A stretch of DNA of 64,000 nucleotides. It comes from Sediminicoccus sp. KRV36. GTDB taxonomy: Bacteria; Pseudomonadota; Alphaproteobacteria; Acetobacterales; Acetobacteraceae. Under the pieces are notes generated by a model. The model saw only the letters and a list, made by a program, of their open reading frames with translations. It ran no database searches and had not been told where the DNA came from. Location of the stretch: positions 3,038,001 through 3,102,000 of the forward strand of contig NZ_CP085081.1 of the NCBI RefSeq assembly GCF_023243115.1. Reading direction: 5' to 3'. The stretch's first letter is position 1, and the number at the start of each line of letters is the position of its first letter. Shown here piece by piece: positions 8,185-16,422 of this stretch. A program made the translations under genes and the position numbers.

Positions 8185-9153
8185 ATGATCCGTGCACTCA
8201 GCCTGCTTCTGCTGCTGGCGGCCCCTGCCTGGGCCCAGCCCCGCGCGGGCGATTATCCCAACCGGCCGGTGCGCGTCGTCGTCGCACTCGCGCCCGGCGG
8301 CAATGCCGATATCAATGCGCGGCTTGTCTCTGCCGCGCTGAGCCAGGCCCTGGGCCAGCAATTCATCGTGGAAAACCGCCCCTCGGGCGGCGGCGTCGTG
8401 GCGATGGAAACCGTGGGGCGCGCGGCACCCGATGGCTATACGCTGCTGGTCGGTGCGCTCGGCTCGCACGCCTTGAATGTCGGGCTGTATCGCAGCCTGC
8501 CGGTGCATCCGCTGACCGGGCTGGATCACATCACCATCAGTTCGGAAAGTGCCATGGTGGTGGCGGTGCATCCCTCCACCGGCTGGCGCAATCTGAACGA
8601 GATGCGCGCCTCGCTGCTGGAGCGGCCCGGGCATTTCACCTTCGGCAGTTCCGGCAACGGCACCACGGGGCATATCGCGGCCGCGCTGTTGCTGGCGCAG
8701 ATGGGTGTCACGGCGCAGCACATTCCCTATCGCGGCTCGGCGGCCTCCTTCGCCGATCTTTCGGCCGGGCGCATCCAGTTCCAGGCGGACACCATCTCCT
8801 TCCTGGAGCAGCATATCCGCGCCGGCACGGTGAACGGCCTGGTGATCGGCACGGCCACACGCTCGCCCATGACGCCCGACGTGCCGACCGCCGCCGAAGC
8901 GGGTTTCCCCGGCTTCCAGGCGACGACCTGGACGCCCTGGTCCAGCGCCATCGGCACGCCGCCCGTGATCCTGGAATTCTTGCAACAGCAGATCGCCGCG
9001 CAGCTTGCCGCAGGCCCGGTGCGTGAGCGCATCCTCGCACTCGGCAACACCATCCCCGAGAACATGACGCCGACGCGCACCCGCGCCTTCATCGCCGCTG
9101 AGATCGAGAAATGGGTGCCCATCGTGCGTGCCACCGGTGCGACGGTGGATTGA
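8185..9153 (+). CDS. Bug-family tripartite tricarboxylate transporter substrate-binding protein
   Basis: A periplasmic binding protein of 322 residues with signal peptide MIRALSLLLLLAAPAWA. Bug-family elements are YPNRPVRVVVALAPGGNADI, QQFIVENRPSGGG, GYTLLVGALGSH and TPDVPTAAEAGFPGF. It captures a carboxylate for uptake; no membrane TctA/TctB genes are nearby, as is usual for the many orphan Bug proteins. ATG 8185 is chosen because AGGAAG lies 6 nt upstream and the signal peptide then starts directly. The alternative ATG 8170 overlaps the previous stop and adds five residues. Confidence 0.88.
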   Translation: MIRALSLLLLLAAPAWAQPRAGDYPNRPVRVVVALAPGGNADINARLVSAALSQALGQQFIVENRPSGGGVVAMETVGRAAPDGYTLLVGALGSHALNVGLYRSLPVHPLTGLDHITISSESAMVVAVHPSTGWRNLNEMRASLLERPGHFTFGSSGNGTTGHIAAALLLAQMGVTAQHIPYRGSAASFADLSAGRIQFQADTISFLEQHIRAGTVNGLVIGTATRSPMTPDVPTAAEAGFPGFQATTWTPWSSAIGTPPVILEFLQQQIAAQLAAGPVRERILALGNTIPENMTPTRTRAFIAAEIEKWVPIVRATGATVD

Positions 9154-9155
9154 GC

Positions 9156-10250
9156 ATGCTGCACGCCACGCACGGCTCCATCCGGGCCCAGATCCTCGCC
9201 ATCCTGCATGCCTGGGGCAGCCCGCCGCATCTGGCCGAGACCACCGCCGACATCATGGTGGAAACCGACCTGACCGGCGTGGACAGCCACGGCATCTCCA
9301 TGCTGATGGCCTATGAGGAGTTGCTGCACAAAGGCCAGCTGCGCATCGCGGGCGAGCCGCGTGTGGTGCGCGATTTCGCCGCGACCGCGATGGTGGACGG
9401 GGCGGATGGCCTCGGCCATCCGGCCGCCTTCATGGCCATGAAGCTTGCCGTGGAAAAGGCGCGCGCCTTCGGCGTGGGCGCCGTGGGCGTGGTGAACAGC
9501 CATCATTTCGGCGCGGCGGGCTGCTATGCGCGGATTGCGACGGATGCCGGGCTCATCGGCATGGTCACCTCCTCCACGCGCGGCATCCTGATGGTGCCGA
9601 CGCGGGGCGCCGAACCGGTGCTGGGCACCAACCCCATCGCCTTCGCCGCACCCGCGGGCCGGCACCGGCCCGTGCTGCTGGACATGGCGACCACCACCGT
9701 CGCGGGCAACAAGGTGAAGGTCTATCACCTGAACGACAAACCCATCCCCGAAGGCTGGGTGCAGGATGGCGAGGGGCGGCCGGTCACCGACAGCCACATC
9801 GCCAATGACTACGTCTTCAAGCACAAGGAAGGCGGCATCACGCCCGTGGGTGGGCCCGAGGCGCTGGGCGGCCACAAGGGCTACGGCCTCGCTTTGATGG
9901 CGCATATCCTGGGCGGCGCCATGGTAGGGGCCAGCTTCTCACCGATCCGCAACCGCACGCAGAAGGCAGGGGAGCCGAACAATATCGGCCACTTCATGCT
10001 GGCCGTGGACCCGCGCGCCTTCCGCGATATCGAGGGCTATGAGAACGACATGGATGCGGTGATTGACGTGCTGCACGCGACGCGCCCGGCCGACCCCGCC
10101 AAGCCCGTGCTGGTGCCGGGCGAGCCGGAGGATGCCTCCCGCGCGAAGCGGCTGGTGGAGGGCATCCCGATGCCGGACAGCCTGGTGCAGCATGTGCGGG
10201 ACGTGGCCACGCGGGCGGGCGTGGCTTACGTGTTGCAGCCGGCAGGTTGA
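9156..10250 (+). CDS. Ldh2-family NAD(P)-dependent malate/L-lactate/ureidoglycolate-type dehydrogenase
   Basis: A 364-residue enzyme of the non-Rossmann malate/L-lactate dehydrogenase family. Visible signatures are ETDLTGVDSHGISML with the catalytic-region His, VVNSHHFGAAGCYARIA (second conserved His), TNPIAFAAPAG, LLDMATTTVAGNKVKV and LGGHKGYGLALM. It would oxidise a 2-hydroxyacid to a 2-oxoacid. It begins 2 nt after the Bug gene stop and is the last gene of the dioxygenase-FAH-Bug operon. The exact substrate cannot be assigned. Confidence 0.9.
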   Translation: MLHATHGSIRAQILAILHAWGSPPHLAETTADIMVETDLTGVDSHGISMLMAYEELLHKGQLRIAGEPRVVRDFAATAMVDGADGLGHPAAFMAMKLAVEKARAFGVGAVGVVNSHHFGAAGCYARIATDAGLIGMVTSSTRGILMVPTRGAEPVLGTNPIAFAAPAGRHRPVLLDMATTTVAGNKVKVYHLNDKPIPEGWVQDGEGRPVTDSHIANDYVFKHKEGGITPVGGPEALGGHKGYGLALMAHILGGAMVGASFSPIRNRTQKAGEPNNIGHFMLAVDPRAFRDIEGYENDMDAVIDVLHATRPADPAKPVLVPGEPEDASRAKRLVEGIPMPDSLVQHVRDVATRAGVAYVLQPAG

Positions 10251-10357
10251 CCGGCCGGATCAGCGACACCCATCGGCGATCCGCGCCGGATCGGCGCGGC
10301 GGAATGCTTCGGCCTTCCGAAGCCAAGCTGACGCCCGGCGTCTGAGGGCGTCAAAAA

Positions 10358-10753
10358 TCAAACCGAACGAAGTTCCGTGTTGAAGCTCTTGCTCACGATC
10401 TTCCATCCCTCGCCCGTCTTCAGCAGCAGCAGGTAATCCGTGAAGTAGCGCGGCGGGATGCAGCAATTGACCTTCACGCAGGCCGCGTCATCGCCGGCCA
10501 TGTCCATCGCCAGAATGCGATCTTCCCGCGTGAAACCCTGTTCGGAGGGCTTGGCGCGGGATGCGATGCGCGCGAGCCATTCCTCACGCGGCAGATCCAC
10601 CACGGTCCCCTCCACCACATTGTAGAGATGCGAAACGGGATGGAAGGCGGCCGCGATCTTCGCGCCATCGCCCTCATACAGGCCATCCAGATAGGTGCGC
10701 ACCACCGCTTCGATCTGGGTGAGCGCGGGCAGGGTCACGGAACCATCAGGCAT
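10358..10753 (-). CDS. NTF2-fold (putative lumazine-binding-like) protein
   Basis: A 131-residue single-domain protein. It has the SnoaL/NTF2-like pattern IEAVVRTYLDGLYEGDGAKIAAAFHP, then DDAACVKVNCCIPPRYFTDY and the closing strand KTGEGWKIVSKSFN. Proteins like this are small-molecule-binding or isomerase-type folds, many annotated as putative lumazine-binding, without a proven role. Its start codon overlaps the stop of the nucleotide-sugar dehydrogenase by one base, so the two are cotranscribed, but the functional link is not obvious. Confidence 0.75.
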   Translation of the reverse strand: MPDGSVTLPALTQIEAVVRTYLDGLYEGDGAKIAAAFHPVSHLYNVVEGTVVDLPREEWLARIASRAKPSEQGFTREDRILAMDMAGDDAACVKVNCCIPPRYFTDYLLLLKTGEGWKIVSKSFNTELRSV

Positions 10754-11964
10754 CAGGGGCTCTCCTCGTCGCGGAAGATTCCGCGGGTGTCCAGAATGCG
10801 GCGCCCCGCGCGCTGGGCACGGGGGATGCGCCGGAAGGCGGCATGGTCGGTCAATACCAGCAGCGCCCCCGGCCCCGCCAGGGCTTCCTCCAGCGAGACC
10901 AGCGGCGCCGTCAGCCCGGGGGGTGCCGCGCGCAGATGCGGCTCCACCAGCACCACCTGGCCGGGATGCCGCCGTGCGAGTTCGGCCGCGATGTCCAGCG
11001 CGGGGCTTTCGCGCAGATCATCCACATCCGCCTTGAAGGTGAGGCCAAGGCAGATCAGCCGCTCGCCCCCGGCGCAGATCGCCGAGGCCGCATCCAGTAC
11101 GGCGGCGCGCTTGGCCGCATCCACCGCGCGCGCGGCGGGGATCAGCCGTGCGGCATCCGGCGCCGCATGCGCGAGAAACCACGGGTCCACCGCGATGCAA
11201 TGCCCGCCGACACCCGGCCCCGGCCGCAGGATCTGCACGCGGGGATGCCGGTTGGCGATTTCGATCACGCGCCAGACATCCAGCCCCTGCGCATCCGCGA
11301 TCAGGGAGAGTTCATTGGCGAAGGCAATGTTCACGTCACGAAAGGCGTTCTCCGCCAGCTTCACCATCTCGGCCGTTGCGGCATCCGTGCCGACCACCTC
11401 GCCGCGCACGAAAAGCCGGTAGAAATCCTGGGCGCGCTGCGTCGCCTCGGGCGTCAGCCCGCCGGCCACGCGGTCATTTTCCACAAGCTCGGTCAGGATG
11501 CGGCCGGGCAGCACGCGCTCCGGCCCATAGGCGATGGCGAGGTCGGTCAGCTCCGGCCGCAATTCCGCGAGAAGGGCCGCGATGCGCGCCGTGGTGCCGA
11601 TCGGGCTCGTGCTTTCCAGCAGCACCAGGTTGCCTGGGCGCAGGGCCGGCGCCAGGGCCCGCGTCGCGTCCAGCACATGGCCGAGCATGGGGGCATGATC
11701 CTCGCCCAGCGGCGTGGGCACGGCGATGATGAACACATCCGCCGGCGGCGGCTGCGCGTGCAAGGTGAACAGCCCCGCGCGCAGGGCGCGTTCCAGCAGC
11801 GCCTCGACATCCGCCTCGGTGATATGGATGCGGCCCTCGGCCAGCGTGGCGCGCACCGCCGGATTGCTGTCCACCCCCTGCACGGCCATGCCGCGGCTGG
11901 CCAGCAGGGCGGCGGTGGGCAGGCCGACATAGCCAAGGCCGATCACGGTGACGCGTGGATTCAT
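10753..11964 (-). CDS. wecC: Nucleotide-sugar dehydrogenase, UDP-N-acetyl-D-mannosamine dehydrogenase type
   Basis: A 403-residue UDP-sugar 6-dehydrogenase. It has the N-terminal Rossmann motif VTVIGLGYVGLPTAALLA, then VFIIAVPTPL, LLESTSPIGTT, YGPERVLPG, KLAENAFRDVNIAFANELS and the catalytic cysteine in GPGVGGHCIAVDPWFL. The C-terminal domain includes LGLTFKADVDDLRESPALD. YGPERVLPG and the HCIAVDPWF context point to the UDP-ManNAc (WecC) branch, which makes the uronic acid for surface polysaccharide. Only an NTF2-fold gene is linked; no glycosyltransferase or epimerase is nearby, so the pathway is unknown here. Confidence 0.82.
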   Translation of the reverse strand: MNPRVTVIGLGYVGLPTAALLASRGMAVQGVDSNPAVRATLAEGRIHITEADVEALLERALRAGLFTLHAQPPPADVFIIAVPTPLGEDHAPMLGHVLDATRALAPALRPGNLVLLESTSPIGTTARIAALLAELRPELTDLAIAYGPERVLPGRILTELVENDRVAGGLTPEATQRAQDFYRLFVRGEVVGTDAATAEMVKLAENAFRDVNIAFANELSLIADAQGLDVWRVIEIANRHPRVQILRPGPGVGGHCIAVDPWFLAHAAPDAARLIPAARAVDAAKRAAVLDAASAICAGGERLICLGLTFKADVDDLRESPALDIAAELARRHPGQVVLVEPHLRAAPPGLTAPLVSLEEALAGPGALLVLTDHAAFRRIPRAQRAGRRILDTRGIFRDEESP

Positions 11965-12071
11965 CACCGCAGAATGGCACGGCCCTGATCGGCCCGTCAC
12001 TGCGTTGCGTGGCGCCGGGGCTTCCGCCCGCGGCCGTGCCGGGTGAAACTCCCGGGAACGGAGGAAAAACC

Positions 12072-13043
12072 ATGATCCGCAAAGCTGCGCTTTCAAGACG
12101 CTCGCTGCTGGCCTTGCCGGCCCTGCTGCCCGCAACTGCCCTGGGCCAAGGCACCTGGCCGCAAAAGCCCGTGCGTCTGATCGTGCCCTATGCGGCCGGC
12201 GGCGGCACGGACATCCTGGCGCGCGCCATGGCCGAGGCTTTGCGCCCCACCCTCGCCCATCCCATCATCGTCGAGAATCGCGCGGGTGCCGCTGGCGTCA
12301 TCGGCAGCGAGCTGGTGGCCCGGGCCGAACCGGATGGCCATACGCTGACAGCCGTGGTCTCCACCCATGTCATGAACCGGCACGTGCTGAGCCAGGTCCC
12401 CTACGACCCAATCCGCGACTTCACGCCCGTCTCGATGCTGACGCGCAACACCATGGTCCTGGCCGCCTCCCACACGCTGCCCTTCACCGACCTTGCCGGC
12501 CTGCGCAGCTTCGCCGCGGCCAATCCCGCACGGCTTTCGACCGGCAGCACCGAGGCCCTCTCCCAGTTCATCGGCCAGGAATTGGCGCGGCGCCTGCGCC
12601 TCGAAATCCCCGATGTGCAATACCGCTCGGGTGGGCAATTGATGACGGATGTGGTGGCCGGCCACCTGCCGCTGGGCTGGACCAGCACCGCGAGCGCCAC
12701 GCCGCATCTGGCCACTGGCCGCACCCGCATCATCGCCGTCAGTACATCCACCCGCACGCCCTTCTTCCCCGATGTGCCGACGGTTCAGGAGCAGGGCATC
12801 GCCGAATTCGATCTCGCGGGATGGGTGGCGCTGCTGGCGCCGGCGGGCCTGCCGGACGCGATTTCGGCACGCATTCGCGGCTACGTCGGCACGGCCTTCG
12901 CCGATGCGGCCTTCCGCGCCCGCCTCACCGCGCTCGGCATCGAGCCCGATCTGCGCCCCCCGGCCGAGACCCTCGCCGCCATGCAGCGCGAGGACCGCAT
13001 CTGGGCGGCCGCCGCCGCAGCCGGCCACATCACCCGCCAGTGA
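12072..13043 (+). CDS. Bug-family substrate-binding protein
   Basis: A 323-residue periplasmic binding protein. Its twin-arginine-like signal (ALSRRSLLALPALLPATALG) is followed by TWPQKPVRLIVPYAAGGGTD, HPIIVENRAGAAGVIG, PDGHTLTAVVSTH and FFPDVPTVQEQG, all normal for the Bug/TctC family. A GGAGGAAAA precedes ATG 12072. It is followed on the same strand by a PEP-mutase-family lyase and a haloacid dehalogenase, which suggests that the imported compound is a dicarboxylate or halogenated/phosphorylated acid; this is inference. Confidence 0.88.
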   Translation: MIRKAALSRRSLLALPALLPATALGQGTWPQKPVRLIVPYAAGGGTDILARAMAEALRPTLAHPIIVENRAGAAGVIGSELVARAEPDGHTLTAVVSTHVMNRHVLSQVPYDPIRDFTPVSMLTRNTMVLAASHTLPFTDLAGLRSFAAANPARLSTGSTEALSQFIGQELARRLRLEIPDVQYRSGGQLMTDVVAGHLPLGWTSTASATPHLATGRTRIIAVSTSTRTPFFPDVPTVQEQGIAEFDLAGWVALLAPAGLPDAISARIRGYVGTAFADAAFRARLTALGIEPDLRPPAETLAAMQREDRIWAAAAAAGHITRQ

Positions 13044-13177
13044 TGCGGGGCCGCCTTTCGCGGCATTGCCGCGGGCGGCATAGTCGCGCCACTGAGCATT
13101 GTCGCGTGGCCTGCTGATCCCGGAACGGGCCACCAAAAGCCGCCCTTCCAGGGGCAGGACACAGGAAAAGGACTCCC

Positions 13178-14047
13178 ATGGCACACCCCTCCCTCAAGGC
13201 CGCGTTCGATGCGAAGAAATTCGTCGTCGCCCCCGGCATTTTCGACATGATCAGCACCAAGGTGGCGGATGGCATGGGGTTTGATTGCCTCTACGCCACG
13301 GGCTTCGGCACGGTCGCCTCGCATCTGGGTGTCGCTGATGCCGGCATCGCGACCTACACCGACATGGTCTCCCGCATGGGCCGCTTCGCGCAGATGGCGA
13401 AGACGCCCATCATCGCCGATGCCGATACCGGCTATGGCGGGCTGCTGAATGTGCGCCACACCGTCATGGGGTATGAGGCGGCGGGCATCTCCGGCATTCA
13501 GCTCGAAGACCAGGAAATGCCGAAGAAATGCGGCCACACGCCAGGCCGCAGCGTGATCCCGGCCGAGGACATGGTCCTCAAGCTCAAGGTCGCGGTCGAG
13601 GCGCGGCGGGATCCGAATTTCCTGATCGTCGCGCGCACCGATGCGCGCACCGGCCTCGGGCTGGAGGAGGCCATTCGCCGTGGCCGCATGTATGGCGATG
13701 CGGGTGCGGATATCGTCTTCATCGAAAGCCCGGAAACCGAGGCCGAGATGGTGGAAATCGGCCGTTCCATCAACAAGCCGCTGCTGGCCAACAACGTGGA
13801 GGGCGGCCGCACGCCCATCCTGACGGCGGCACGGCTGAAGGAGATCGGCTACAGCATCGCGATCTATCCGGGGGCCGGCTTCCTGGCCGTCGCGGCGGCG
13901 CTGGAACGCGTCTATGCGCATCTGCATGCGGTGGGCGACACCAATGGCCTGCCCGCGCAGGAGAGCTACGGCTTTGGCCGCATGTGCGAGCTGATGGGCT
14001 TCCCCGAGGTCTGGGAATTCGACAAGAAATGGGCGGTGAAGCCATGA
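13178..14047 (+). CDS. Isocitrate lyase/PEP mutase-family carboxylic-acid lyase
   Basis: A 289-residue TIM-barrel enzyme. The family core is seen in VAPGIFDMISTKVADG, IIADADTGYGG (metal-binding Asp residues), GIQLEDQEMPKKCGH (the catalytic-loop cysteine signature), LIVARTDAR and DIVFIESPE. KKCGH marks the lyase/hydrolase branch (methylisocitrate lyase, 2,3-dimethylmalate lyase, oxaloacetate decarboxylase) rather than phosphoenolpyruvate mutase. The specific reaction is not decidable by eye. Its stop overlaps the start of the downstream HAD gene as ATGA. Confidence 0.85.
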   Translation: MAHPSLKAAFDAKKFVVAPGIFDMISTKVADGMGFDCLYATGFGTVASHLGVADAGIATYTDMVSRMGRFAQMAKTPIIADADTGYGGLLNVRHTVMGYEAAGISGIQLEDQEMPKKCGHTPGRSVIPAEDMVLKLKVAVEARRDPNFLIVARTDARTGLGLEEAIRRGRMYGDAGADIVFIESPETEAEMVEIGRSINKPLLANNVEGGRTPILTAARLKEIGYSIAIYPGAGFLAVAAALERVYAHLHAVGDTNGLPAQESYGFGRMCELMGFPEVWEFDKKWAVKP

Positions 14048-14757
14048 ACCAGGTCAAGGCTCTCGTCTTCGACGTCTTTGGCACGGTGATGGATTGGCGC
14101 AGTGGCGTGGCGCGCGAATTGGCGGGCTATCTCTCGGCGATCGGGCGCACCGACCTTGATCCCTTCCTGCTCGCAGATGCGTGGCGCAAGCGCTATCAGC
14201 CGGCGATGGAGGAATGCCGCTCCGGGCGGCGCGCCTTCACCCGGCTCGATGTGCTGCACCGGGAAAACCTCGAGACCATGCTGGCCGATCATGGTGTCAC
14301 CGGCTGCAAGCCATCGGATCTGGATGCGCTGAACCTCGCCTGGCACAAGCTGGACCCCTGGCCGGATGTGCTGCTCGGCCTGCACCGGCTGAAGCGCAAA
14401 TACTTCCTGGCGCCGCTCTCCAACGGCAATATCGCGCTGCTGGCGAACATGGCCAAGCGCGCGCGCATTCCCTGGGATGCCATCCTCGGCGCCGAGCCGG
14501 TGCAGGCCTACAAGCCGCAGCCTGAAGCCTATCTGCGCACCGCCGAGCTGCTGGCCATGCACCCGTCCGAGGTCTGCCTCGTTGCGGCCCATAACGGGGA
14601 TTTGCGGGCGGCGCGCGCAGCGGGCCTGGCCACCGCCTTCATTCCCCGCCCGGTCGAGCATGGCGCGGGCCAGAGCATTGACCTGACGGCCGAAGACCCC
14701 TGGGACTGCGTGGCGGCGGATTTCACGGATCTGGCGGCCAGGCTGCATTGCGGGTGA
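14044..14757 (+). CDS. Haloacid dehalogenase, type II (HAD superfamily)
   Basis: A 237-residue L-2-haloacid dehalogenase-type protein. Motif I is VKALVFDVFGTVMDWRSGV with the nucleophile Asp; motif II is LAPLSNGNIALL; motif III/IV region is AEPVQAYKPQPEAY and VCLVAAHNGDLRAARAAG. Type II dehalogenases convert 2-haloalkanoates to 2-hydroxyacids, though many members have other substrates. It is coupled to the upstream PEP-mutase-family lyase by an ATGA overlap, so the two likely act on one pathway. Confidence 0.85.
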   Translation: MNQVKALVFDVFGTVMDWRSGVARELAGYLSAIGRTDLDPFLLADAWRKRYQPAMEECRSGRRAFTRLDVLHRENLETMLADHGVTGCKPSDLDALNLAWHKLDPWPDVLLGLHRLKRKYFLAPLSNGNIALLANMAKRARIPWDAILGAEPVQAYKPQPEAYLRTAELLAMHPSEVCLVAAHNGDLRAARAAGLATAFIPRPVEHGAGQSIDLTAEDPWDCVAADFTDLAARLHCG

Positions 14758-14870
14758 GGTGATCCTGGCGCCCCGGGGCAACCGCCCCGGAGCAACCGCC
14801 CTGGGCAACCTGGGGCCGCCTCGCGTGTTGTCACCTCCATGCGGCCGCTCGGGCCGCTGGAGAGAGACCC

Positions 14871-15272
14871 ATGAAACGGATGATTCCGGCCCTGGCCCTA
14901 TTGCTGGCCAGCGGCACCGCCTTCGCCCAGCCCCGCCCCGTGGACCATGTGCAGACCGTGGCGGACCTCGCCGCCATCTGCGACCCCAGCACCACCGGCG
15001 TGCCGCGGCTGGAAGCGATCGCCTATTGCCAGGGCTTCCTGACGGCGGCCGGCCAATACCACGCGCTGATGAACCCGCCCGGCCGCCCCATCCGGCCGCT
15101 GTTCTGCGTGCCCAACCCTGGCCCCAGCATCGCGCAATCCGGCATCGCCTTTGCCCGCTGGACGCGGGAGAATCCCAGCTACGTCAACGAGCCCGCCCTG
15201 GATGGCATGCTGCGCTGGGCGCAGGCGAGCTTCCCCTGCCCCACCGAAACTTCGACGAGGAGGGCACGCTGA
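14871..15272 (+). CDS. Secreted Rap1a/Tai-like domain protein
   Basis: A 133-residue exported protein. The signal peptide is MKRMIPALALLLASGTAFA, followed by a small helical domain with conserved cysteines: AICDPS, IAYCQGFLTAA and LFCVPNP, plus a C-terminal FPCPTE. The YCQGFLTAAGQY element resembles Rap1a/Tai immunity proteins of type VI secretion amidase effectors. Stand-alone copies are common in Alphaproteobacteria and no effector is present here, so an immunity role is not supported. Its TGA overlaps the next ATG (TGATG). Confidence 0.7.
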   Translation: MKRMIPALALLLASGTAFAQPRPVDHVQTVADLAAICDPSTTGVPRLEAIAYCQGFLTAAGQYHALMNPPGRPIRPLFCVPNPGPSIAQSGIAFARWTRENPSYVNEPALDGMLRWAQASFPCPTETSTRRAR

Positions 15273-15583
15273 TGCGCCGCATCCAAATGGCCGTCCTGCT
15301 CGCCGCTGGCCTCGGCATCTCCGGCTGTGCCGGAATGAATGACACCCAGCAGCGCACCGCCACTGGCGCGCTCGGCGGTGGCGCCGTGGGCGGCATCATC
15401 GGCTCCTTCACGGGAAATGCGGGGCTTGGCGCTTTGCTGGGCGCTGGCGTCGGCGGTGCCGGCGGCTACCTGTATGACCAGTCGCAGCAGCAGAGCGGCT
15501 ACAACAATCGCGGCTATAACAACAATAACCGCGGTTACAACAACAACCGCGGCAATGGCTGGGGCCAGCAGCAGCGCTACTGA
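15272..15583 (+). CDS. Glycine-zipper outer-membrane-type lipoprotein with Asn/Gly/Tyr-rich tail
   Basis: A 103-residue lipoprotein. The signal peptide ends at the lipobox ISGCAG (Cys18). It then has a glycine-zipper segment ATGALGGGAVGGIIGSFTG continuing through GLGALLGAGVGGAGGYLYD, and a low-complexity tail built on repeats of RGYNNN with QQQ. Glycine-zipper lipoproteins (SlyB/YMGG-like) insert into or beneath the outer membrane and are often stress related. It is translationally coupled to the Rap1a-like gene. Confidence 0.78.
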   Translation: MRRIQMAVLLAAGLGISGCAGMNDTQQRTATGALGGGAVGGIIGSFTGNAGLGALLGAGVGGAGGYLYDQSQQQSGYNNRGYNNNNRGYNNNRGNGWGQQQRY

Positions 15584-15591
15584 GCCAAGGG

Positions 15592-16422
15592 TCAGGCGCT
15601 GCCGAGCAAGGCTTCGCGCAGCGCCTGCCAGCCAGCGGCATCCGGCACGCAGATCAGCCCCCCCGCATGCTTGCGGGGGGAATAGGCGGTGCCGTCGAAC
15701 TGCGCGGCATAGCCACCCGATTCGGCGTGGATCAGCACACCCGCCGCGTGGTCCCAGGGCATCAGGCGGTTGTAGAACAGGGCGTGCAGCCCACCCGTGA
15801 CGGCCAGCCGGTACTCATGCGCCGCACAGCGGAAATTCAACGTCCCCGCCAACTGCGCGAGGCGCGGCAGTAGATGCGCCTTCTGCGCGGCCGGCAGGTA
15901 GCTCCAGGAAATCGCGCCCACCATCTCACTCAGGGGCGCGGGCGGGGCCACGCGGCAATCATGCCTGGCCCCCGCTGGCGTCTCGATCCAGGCCCCCTCA
16001 CCGCGCAGGCCGATCACCGTGTCATCGCCCATCGGGTCATGGATCCACCCGGCGATGGTCTCACCCTGGTGCACGGCGGCCAGCATCACGCCGAACAGCG
16101 GCACGCCCGCCGCGAAATTCGCCGTGCCATCCACCGGATCAATGATGAAGCACAGCTCCGCATCCAGCATGCGGGTGAGTTGCGCCGGGTCCGCCGCCGC
16201 GGCTTCCTCGCCCATGATCATCGCATGGGGGAAGCGGGCCGAAAGGGCCGCCGTCAGGACGCGTTCCGCCGCTTCATCCGCCTCGGTCACCAGATCGAGC
16301 GGACTGGATTTCATGCGGATATCGCCACTGGCGAGCTTGCGGAAACGCGGCAGGATCTCGGCCTGCGCCACGCTGCGCAGCAGCACTGCGATCTCACTCG
16401 CCTGGCTTGCGGAAAACCTCAT
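15592..16422 (-). CDS. Inositol monophosphatase-family phosphatase
   Basis: A 276-residue Mg2+-dependent, Li+-sensitive-type phosphatase. The family metal sites are present: MIMGEEAAA (motif with Glu), CFIIDPVDGTANFAAG (DPVDGT), and the C-terminal MPWDHAAGVLIHAESGG (WDxAAG). Substrates in this family include inositol phosphates, histidinol phosphate, 3'-phosphoadenosine 5'-phosphate and fructose-1,6-bisphosphate; which applies is not clear. It is the last gene of the minus-strand block, its ATG overlapping the hflX stop. Confidence 0.87.
   Translation of the reverse strand: MRFSASQASEIAVLLRSVAQAEILPRFRKLASGDIRMKSSPLDLVTEADEAAERVLTAALSARFPHAMIMGEEAAAADPAQLTRMLDAELCFIIDPVDGTANFAAGVPLFGVMLAAVHQGETIAGWIHDPMGDDTVIGLRGEGAWIETPAGARHDCRVAPPAPLSEMVGAISWSYLPAAQKAHLLPRLAQLAGTLNFRCAAHEYRLAVTGGLHALFYNRLMPWDHAAGVLIHAESGGYAAQFDGTAYSPRKHAGGLICVPDAAGWQALREALLGSA

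Noticed and set aside
14760..14870. CCCCGG/CAACC-rich repeats upstream of the Rap1a-like gene as a regulatory array
   Set aside because: Only a few imperfect copies in GC-rich sequence, with no clear symmetry or spacing.
14871..15272. Rap1a-like protein as a type VI secretion immunity protein
   Set aside because: No amidase effector, Hcp, VgrG or other secretion gene is nearby; stand-alone Rap1a-like proteins are common.
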